From the NCBI RefSeq assembly GCF_905147365.1, contig NC_056428.1:8958001-9022000 (forward strand): a stretch of DNA of 64,000 bases. The letters run 5' to 3'. Positions 56,959 to 64,000 of the stretch are shown one piece after another. A model generated the notes under the pieces. That model saw nothing but the letters and a program-made list of their open reading frames with translations, did no database searches and had not been told where the DNA came from. Numbering within the stretch: position 1 is the stretch's first letter; every line of letters begins with the position of its first letter. Both the position numbers and the translations under genes were made by a program. Source of the stretch: Aricia agestis (Eukaryota; Arthropoda; Insecta; Lepidoptera; Lycaenidae).

Positions 56959-57730
56959 ATGTCTTCACTTAGATTAGTAAGTAGACTTAATTAAAAAATC
57001 CCATTTTTTTTAACTACAGTTTTCACAATCTAGCCTTTCAGAATATTCATTTGAAATTCACTTGAAATTGATATTAACTTTATTTATTGTTTTGTTACAG
57101 ATTATTTCCACATTCGCCCTCATAGCAACGTGCAGAGCCAGCGGCATAGGACACTTAGTGCCAGCCGTGCGTTCGGTGCCTATAGTCAGATATGCTCCGT
57201 TCTACAACATTCCTAATGGCATCAGATCAATACATGCAGTAGCACCGCCATTATTACCAGCCCCTGCGCCGTTGCTGCCAGCTCCTGCGCCATTACTGCC
57301 AGCTCCTGCTCCGTTCCTGCCACCTCCTGCACCGTTCCTGCCAGCTCCTGGGCCGTTCCCGCCAGCTCCTGCGCCATTTTTACCTGCTCCAGCACCATTT
57401 CTGCCAGCTCCCGCACCTCTTTTGCCAGCGCCAGCTCCCGTTTGGCCTGGTGGGGTAGTAGCACGCGCACCTGTGTTTGCCGCTCCAGTACCAGCCTTAC
57501 CCAGGTTCATACCGTCTATCCCAGCTCTTCCCAGAATAGTTCCATCAATCCCGGCGTTACCCGCAGCACCAGTTTTTGCCAGAACAGCCCTTCATGCTCC
57601 CTTCTCACCAATCATCAGACCTGTCTTCTCCGCGCACACTCAAGTCTTGCCACCAGCTCCTATCCCCGTGGCTAGAGCGGCACCCTACCCTTTCCCTGCC
57701 CCGGCGTTTCCAGCACCAGCGTGGAAATAA
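56959..57730 (+). CDS. Secreted Pro/Leu repeat protein
   Basis: Exon 1 (56959-56976) encodes MSSLRL with a GTAAGT donor. Exon 2 (57101-57730) follows TTTTGTTACAG. The intron stays open in frame, so a start within it is tempting but wrong. The 215-residue product has the signal MSSLRLIISTFALIATCRAS, then a non-repetitive part (GHLVPAVRSVPIVRYAPFYN). About nine tandem 7-residue units of LLPAPAP/FLPAPAP follow, then PSIPALPRIV-type repeats, and a Pro/Ala end (FPAPAFPAPAWK). It looks like an extracellular structural or coat protein; no known domain is seen. AATAAA lies at 57827-57832. The 18-nt first exon matches the two following genes, not the MFKL genes. Confidence 0.84.
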
Positions 57731-58600
57731 TTTTAGTCTAATTTATAGATGTAATCAAAGTGAAGATGTAAATATTTGTTATGTGTGTTAGTATTGTTAT
57801 TGTTAATTTTTATACTAGTCCTTTGTAATAAAAAAAAAATCAAAGATTATCTCACGTTTTTTGTTTTAACCCAAGTGATTTAGGTTTGTGTGTGGATTTT
57901 ATAGCCGCATTGAAACAAATGACGTAATGAAAATATAATTTGCTAGATCCTCCATATTTTGATTAATATAAGTGGGCTGAATCCTACGCTTTTCAATGTA
58001 AGTATCAAAGTAACATAATTTACATAACATTAATCTAAAAATAATTTATCAAAACAATGTATAACGATAAAAATATAACATCCTTTAGAGTTTAAAGAGT
58101 TACCGCCGTACTCAGAGACATTTGATTATGTTTAACCTTCAATTATTTAATGACGAGTTTGACAGATAATGTATGGGGCTTATGTCAAAATTTTGAATTA
58201 ATTACATTTAAAAGTAATTAATGGTCCACTCTGAGTGCGGCAGTTAGACAACATAACAATAATTTTATTAATTATGTGTTTGCAATAGAAACATCACATT
58301 TTCTTAATGAGATAAAACATAACATTATATTTCTAGCAATAGCAGTTTTGCCTACAAATTAGTAATTACTTATTGATCTGATTAGTTATTTTTATGTAAC
58401 TAATTTATATTTTGATATATCTATAGCCTAATTTTATTACAGAGGCAAAGACTCAAAACCTCTTATTGAATGTCAAAATTCTTATATTATTATGAATTTT
58501 TGTGGCTGGCCATCAAGCTTGGGCTTGGGGAGTGTATTTTTTTTATTAATTCTAATATAGTAAATAGTCCCTAATTCTGATATTTATCCATGTATGAATA

Positions 58601-58660
58601 TTAAGCCTTAGTTAAGATTAATTAAGATTACAACCTTAATTAATCTTAACTAAGGCTTAA
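58601..58660. repeat. Hairpin inverted repeat
   Basis: TTAAGCCTTAGTTAAGATTA and its inverted copy form 26-bp arms, perfect by eye. The intergenic stretch 57840-59148 otherwise shows no gene. Confidence 0.7.
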
Positions 58661-59148
58661 GGTAAGGTTAAGATTAATCTTGAAGATAAAAGATTTTGAT
58701 TAAATTAATAACCTTATCTCTTAGTGTCACAATAATTTAGATCACAGTTTTTAGGAAGTGTCCAATGTACATAATAATATTATTATACACCCATTAAGCC
58801 TATAATCCTCCTCTCGTTTTCTCGTTAATAAAGAGATATTTATTATATTTTGTTTATTTGTGCATTGAATATACTCGAGCCAGAATAAAATGGGATTTGT
58901 AATTTGTCATTTTTAAGGGAAAAATGTAACATTCCCACCGAGACTTTTTAAAATTTACTAATTTTTATTTTTCGAGAACAAGTTTCGCATCTTGTTCTCG
59001 AAACATTTTTATTTTTTAATCACCAATGATAATTTTAAACATACAATAATAAACAGTGTTATTTATAAAATTTTATTATGTTAATGGCAAACTATAACAA
59101 CATATAAGTCTTTTACGTAGGAAGGTCAACTACAGTTTTACTTAAAAT

Positions 59149-59718
59149 CTACCGTACGAACGCAGGGGCGACACCGAAAGGTGAGCGCACTAGGGGCGCA
59201 CTAGCGGCATAGGGGTAGGGCGCCGCGTATGCAGCAGGGGCGAACGGAGCGGGGTATCCGAAATTTGCGGCGTAAGGAGCAGGTCCTGCGAAGTATGGTG
59301 ATGCGAAGGGGGCGGCGTATCTCGCTGCGATGGGACCAGCTACGGGTAGAGGCGCGGCCAAAGGCGCTGGTACTGGTCCAGCTATAGGCGCAGCCAGGGG
59401 TGCAGCGACTGGGGCAGCTACAGGTGCAGCCAAAGGAGCAGCGACCGCTGGAGCAGCCAAGAACTGAGCAGCCCTGCTGTATAGGTTGACTTGTGAAGCG
59501 TACGGTGGAATGTTCTGTGGCACAGCATGAGCGTAGCCAATTTGAGCTTGGGCTACCAACGGGGCTGCTACCCCGCTACATTCGACACCAATGGTGAAAG
59601 CTGCTGCGATAAGCACGATCTAGAAAAAAATATTGTATAAATAAATAGTTTAGGTTGTTTGATTATTTAAGCTGACTTTTCTATAAAAGTAAGAACTCAC
59701 AGATTTGAAGGAAACCAT
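59149..59718 (-). CDS. Secreted Ala/Pro-rich cuticle-type protein
   Basis: Exon 1 (59701-59718) encodes MVSFKS with a GTGAGT donor. Exon 2 (59149-59619) follows TATTTTTTTCTAG, and the intron is only 81 bp. The 162-residue product has the signal MVSFKSIVLIAAAFTIGVEC followed by SG. A distinctive segment, QIGYAHAVPQNIPPYASQVN and LYSRAAQF, precedes about 45 residues of PVAAPLAAPVA repeats. The C-terminal part is Ala/Tyr/Pro/Phe-rich (APFASPYFAGPAPYAANFGY) and ends APAFVR. It has no enzyme motif. AATAAA lies at 59072-59077. It is the only minus-strand gene among the right-hand set. A structural role in cuticle is inferred. Confidence 0.86.
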
Positions 59719-59794
59719 TTTGCTTGATTGGTAGGGAAGACCTTCCTTAATGAGAAGACGAGGTGTTGTGTGGCTATTAAGAAAGTGTTTAGCT

Positions 59795-59801
59795 TTTTAT
59801 A
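59795..59801 (-). promoter_or_regulatory. TATA box of the 59149-59718 gene
   Basis: TATAAAA lies 77 nt upstream of the ATG. Confidence 0.55.
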
Positions 59802-60311
59802 CCTTGTTTATTGTGATTCAAAATACGTACGGAAATGAACAAATGACGAATTGCGGTCAGTCAATTGGGATTCGCGGGGCCTCGCATCAGAATTGGATCG
59901 AATTCGATTCTCAATTGAGAAACTTTTTGAACGGTGAAATTTTTATGCCTTTTGAAATTTCAATCGCGTAAATCTAGTTCAAATTGAATGCTAAGGTAAA
60001 CCTTAATATTGTAATTAGCACGTGTTAGGTTAATACTTATACTTTTCTATTAATATTAGACATCATTTTGTTCTGGAATATTGGGTCTAATAATGTTTTT
60101 TCTATTCTATTTTATTCTACTCTTATTCTAAGTAGAGCCGAAAGCAAAATTTTCTTGTTAACATTACAATTCGTTTTAGTAAAATCTTTGACATCAACAT
60201 GCAATATGTCTATTGTCTTTACAATGTTTATCTAAAAAGTTCATAACAGCACCCAATCAAATATTATTATAATGCCACTTTACGACATAGAGAGAGATAG
60301 ACTGTAGTCCT

Positions 60312-60387
60312 AAAAATTCAATTAAAATCCTACTTTATGACGTAGACTATAGTCTATGTCATAAAGTGGCATTTTAATTGAATTTTT
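60312..60387. repeat. Foldback inverted repeat
   Basis: AAAAATTCAATTAAAATCCT onward pairs with the inverted copy ending at 60387, giving 38-bp arms almost without a loop. An additional related piece, GCCACTTTACGACATAGAGA, lies just upstream at about 60276. Confidence 0.7.
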
Positions 60388-60718
60388 GTCGATCGTGGGT
60401 AAAGATCGGAACGGCACCTTCAGTTTATCTTCGCTGTTTGTCTATACTTTCGTATTTCTACTGTAGCCGTGCTACGGGTGCAGATATGATTACTATCTTT
60501 AACAGCTGGATAATAGATAATATTATATTGATTGCCTGTATGTTCATGAAATTTAAACCGACAGGATGTCACTTAACTATTATATAACCAACAGTGAAAT
60601 TGATGTGCACAGAGTCCAAATTAGAATGCGTCGACCGTGCGCGGGTCAAAAACTGTGTTGCCAACAACGTCCTAAGTATTCCTACAACGTACCGTTGCTT
60701 CACGCCGTTCTTGCAAAG

Positions 60719-60752
60719 TATATATTGTGATACTATCTATACGATGGCACAG
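60719..60752 (+). promoter_or_regulatory. Putative core promoter of the 60795-61637 gene
   Basis: TATATAT (60719-60725) precedes a CACAGT initiator-like site about 30 nt downstream. Confidence 0.45.
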
Positions 60753-60794
60753 TAGGATTGTCCATCCTGAACAGCAGTCACTAAGCCAAGCAAA

Positions 60795-61637
60795 ATGATC
60801 GCCAAATTCTTTGTAAGTATCTTCAATAAGTTTAAAAAAAAAAGTTTTTGATTCGAGCTCAATGGATCCTACAAGGATCTTTTACCACTTAGATGGCTTT
60901 GTAAAGGGGGTGTGACTTGTGAGTGTCTCAAATTATGCAACCACTGTCTATAAAGTGTCACTACAAGATATTCGTTCCAAAAATTACCGCGTGCTAAAAG
61001 GTCCTTGTCGATCTCATTTTAATAATGCCAAGAATGCCTATATTTACATTCCAAGAAACGACATAATACGGGTCCTGTAATCAGTCTGTGCGTCTGTCGG
61101 ACAGACGCGATTGTCAAGGCCGCAGACGTTGACGAAAGACTGCACGTTCCAGGAGGCACTGCATCAGGCCAAAAACAGAGACATGTGGACCCTATCCCGG
61201 AAAGCAAATATTGGTGGTCACGTCCCTCAGCCATGAGGGTACGACTAAGGAGAAGAATCAGTCTGTGCAATAGAATGTTACAGAATGTTCCTAAGTTAAA
61301 CTTGTTTTCAGATAACGACTATACATTGAAACTGTCTGTGAATTAGATTGTTCCGAAATATTCTAATTTTAAACTTGATTTTCAGATCCTCGCCATCGCC
61401 GTGGCTACCGCCAGCGCTGGGGTGTTGCCGCTGGCGGCCGCCCCGGCTGCGCTGGTAGCGGCCCCCTCGTATGCCGTCGCACCCTACGCCAGCTCCTACT
61501 CCGCGCACGCTGTCAACCACGCTGTGGCCGCCCCCGTGGTCACTCAAGCCTTCGCTGCCGCCCCCTATGTTGCCGCTCCTGCCCCCTACGTAGCCTCAGC
61601 ACCGTACGTCGCCGCCCCCGCCCCATACTACTTTTAA
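60795..61637 (+). CDS. Secreted Ala/Pro/Tyr cuticle-type protein
   Basis: Exon 1 (60795-60812) encodes MIAKFF with a GTAAGT donor. Exon 2 (61386-61637) follows CTTGATTTTCAG. Another TTTTCAG at about 61311 would lead to an early stop, so the later acceptor is chosen. The 89-residue product has the signal MIAKFFILAIAVATASA followed by G. The mature chain is LPLAAAPAALVAAPSYAVAP, a His-containing middle (SAHAVNHAVAAPVVTQAF) and APYVAAPAPYVASAPYVAAP, ending PYYF. AAPYVAAPAP modules are typical of low-complexity insect cuticular proteins; function is inferred. ATTAAA lies at 61695-61700. Confidence 0.86.
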
Positions 61638-61719
61638 GATTTGGTGATTATTACTTAGTGACTTGCTCGAAGCTGTGTTATAAACGAACCTAGAATTAAA
61701 TTTTATAAAATTGACTGTT

Positions 61720-62855
61720 TTTTTTTCTATTGTACTAACACTGTTTATTGTGCTTGATTTTAACCCCTTGGATTTAACATTAATATAGTACTCATTAATA
61801 AGCTTTTCAAATTATCAGAAATCAAACGTTTTAAAAGTCTTTTGACAGATTATGACAAAATATTATAATACAAACTTATATAACGTACTATAATATATTA
61901 TTCATAAGCACAGGGGTAAAAATACGAATCTTACAAAATTGAACTCTGAAACCTTCAATACCAATAGGAATTCTTTAGACAATATAAATCACATAGCAAT
62001 GGAAGGTCGTACACAAGTTATTAAATATTGTCGGAGCGGCGACCCAGATATTTGAGCTGTTTGACGGTATCACACACGTGATAACAACTCAGCTGAGCCT
62101 TTAGCCAAGACGCTCCTTATTGCTTCTTTATAGAATCACCGATCAAAATGTATGGAATTGACATAAGCGTTCGATAATAGGAAGTTGATGTTCGACTCGT
62201 GTTATGTCAATTCCATACATTTTAAACGGCGATTTTATAAAGAAGCAATAAAGAAAACGGATTGGCTGAAGGGCCTGGTGTCATTGAAATACCCTGATCT
62301 AAACTGGAACATGCTCATATGACTTATAAAACACCTAGTTTTACACGGATTCGTCCGCTTTGAAATTGTCTTTATAATTTTTTTCTACTTTTCATAGCTT
62401 GGAGAATGGAGATTGGAGATGCAACTAAAAAGACAGTAGTGTGTATCTCTTACCTACACGTGGCATTAATTATTATACTCGCACGAGTTTGCAAGTAAAA
62501 TAAAATAGTAAAAGAGTTTAAAAAATAACTTTCCTCATGTGCTTAAAAAGATGTAACTGAAAAGGCTACAATTTAAAAACTCCTAGTCTAAGGTACTGTA
62601 AAAATGTATCCGTCCTTTTGTCCATATTATTATTATGTACGAGCAAGAAACTATTAATTAAGCTGTCCCTTATACGAAAACTCTATTTATTATTGCACGC
62701 ATACGTAATGGCGCGTGTATATATAATTGAATTTAATTTCAGATTACTTATTATCCACATAGACACCGTAAATATGCAATATCAATGCAATATGCAGTGT
62801 AATAGACATAGCTATCGAAGGGTCCAGAAACTAGAAAATAATATATAATAAATAC
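61720..62855. other. Intergenic, no gene seen
   Basis: No gene is recognised; the only structure is the foldback MITE at 62117-62253. Confidence 0.5.
62117..62253. repeat. Foldback MITE
   Basis: CTTATTGCTTCTTTATAGAA and AAAATGTATGGAATTGACAT at the left recur inverted at the right, giving arms of about 50 bp. Confidence 0.75.
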
Positions 62856-63322
62856 TATCAGAGAAGTTGATTTGCCATGCTTCGGCACGAATGGGCCTGC
62901 TCGACCGGAGAAATACCACGTTCTCACAGAAAACCAGCGTGAAACAGCGCTTGCGCTGTGTTTCGCCGAGTGAGTGAGTTTACCAGAGGCCCAATCCCCT
63001 ACCCTATTCCCTTCCCTACCCTCCCCTATTCCCTTCCCTTCCCATCCCTACCCTCCCCTATTACCCTATTCCCTCTTAAAAGGACGGCAACGCACCTGCA
63101 GCTCTTCTGATGCTGCGAGTGTCCATGGGCAACGGAAGTTGCTTGCCATCAGGTGACCCGTTTGCTCGTTTGTCCCTTATTTCATTTTAAAAAATCATAG
63201 GCAGATGGTAGACCTACGTAATTTAGTAGCGTTAAGTATGTCAAACCCAGTCAACAGATTTCGACCAAAATTAAATTGACATTAAGCAAACAAATGAAAT
63301 AGGTCCGCCATCTTCGAGGATG
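62856..63322. repeat. TATCAGAGAAGT MITE (copy 4), split by a SINE-like element
   Basis: The start TATCAGAGAAGTTGATT is at 62856-62872. The continuation AGGCAGATGGTAGACCTACG resumes at about 63198. A degraded right end (TTCGAGGATGG) lies near 63314. Confidence 0.65.
62873..63195 (+). mobile_element. SINE-like element (copy 3)
   Basis: GCCATGCTTCGGCACGAATG opens it, the pyrimidine-rich centre is expanded (two CCCTTCCC blocks), and TTATTTCATTTTAAAAAATC closes it. It is inserted in the MITE around it. Confidence 0.7.
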
Positions 63323-63519
63323 GCACAAAAAACTTCTTTTATGGTTTTTCAAATTTGGTGTCAAAATTTTATCTATTTGTTGGCGTTAACCAAAAGTGTT
63401 GTTAAATAGATAAACTCGTGTCAAAAAGTCTCAGAATCCGAGTGAAGTAGTAACCTTTTTTTTACTCAGATAATATTTGTCTGTCATTTCCAAAATAGTT
63501 TCTCGTTTTAATGTGTAAC

Positions 63520-63707
63520 TATACTCCCCTCGGGCTAACTTGCCGCTAGCGGTCATTGACTCCCTGTCAAAAACTTGTCAATTTCCATATAAAACCACGA
63601 TTTACAATATCTGACACTTCATTGTCAATCGCGGTTTATATGGAAAATTACAAGTTTTGACAGGGAGTCAATGACCGCTAGCGACAAGTTAGCCCGAGTG
63701 TAGTATA
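63520..63707. repeat. Foldback MITE, TA-flanked (copy 2)
   Basis: It is the same family as 35020-35208, with arms of about 75 bp (TATACTCCCCTCGGGCTAAC and inverse); its loop is in the opposite orientation. Nothing else is recognised to the window end. Confidence 0.8.
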
Positions 63708-64000
63708 GATAAAGATATTGGTTTGACAAGCATCCACACAAAATGTAACTGCCTACCGTTTAATACAATTTTACAAAATAAATAATCGACAGAATATGTA
63801 TAAATTATATCCATAAAATTGCTAATAACTTTACGTCGTCGTATATCGTTTTTGTGGACAGAACGAGTGTTACAAAGTTGTATACCGAAAGCCAGCGGGG
63901 CTAAAATATGGACATAAATAATTAAAAATAGTTCAATAAGCAACTTGCATTAAATGTGTACTGTCGAGAGGTAAAGTTATACCCTAACTGATAAAAATAT

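Overview
The window looks like nuclear DNA from a moth or butterfly (Lepidoptera). It is AT-rich and packed with non-LTR retroelement remains, Lep1-type Helitron pieces ending in CTAG, SINE-like elements and foldback MITEs. Its only intact host genes are small secreted low-complexity proteins of cuticle (structural) type. I cannot name the species. I saw no rRNA, tRNA, CRISPR or prokaryotic features.

I support 15 host genes. Fourteen are built alike: a tiny first coding exon of 12 or 18 nt (for example Met-Phe-Lys-Leu), one phase-0 intron, and a second exon holding the rest of the signal peptide and a mature chain rich in Ala, Pro, Val and Tyr. Most have a TATA box 50 to 90 nt before the ATG and an initiator-like site about 30 nt after the TATA box. 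Seven genes lie on the minus strand (3637-31352). Six are near-copies of one 72-75 residue protein built from AYTAPVA and AYSAYTAPLA units. The seventh (14517-15140) is an intronless 207-residue protein with two HLLKKRS repeats. Orientation flips between 31352 and 32746. The plus-strand genes are a Tyr-rich 66-residue protein (32746-33341), four proteins sharing a VTASSSQY motif like that of Drosophila retinin-type proteins (37521-37941, 40852-41673, 45256-46421, 53467-54100), a Pro/Leu repeat protein (56959-57730) and an Ala/Pro protein (60795-61637). A minus-strand Ala/Pro gene (59149-59718) lies between the last two. The proteins are probably secreted structural components of cuticle or a related extracellular coat; that role is inferred from composition and family resemblance.

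The minus cluster grew by local duplication. A unit of about 4.2 kb carrying one gene is present twice in tandem (16931-21166 and 21167-25349), and the breakpoint lies inside an old LINE 3' end. The two copies encode the same protein.

The rest is mobile DNA. Notable structures are a foldback element at the left edge split by a Helitron; a repeat at 34737-36121 with three insertions, one of which holds a fourth, while an inverted second copy at 39548-40650 supplies empty sites; a 4 kb element with 39-bp terminal inverted repeats (46904-50891) that contains two opposed LINE pseudogenes; and a large foldback element (54690-55654) with a half copy at 33880-34180. Foldback or inverted-repeat elements sit in the introns of six of the genes.
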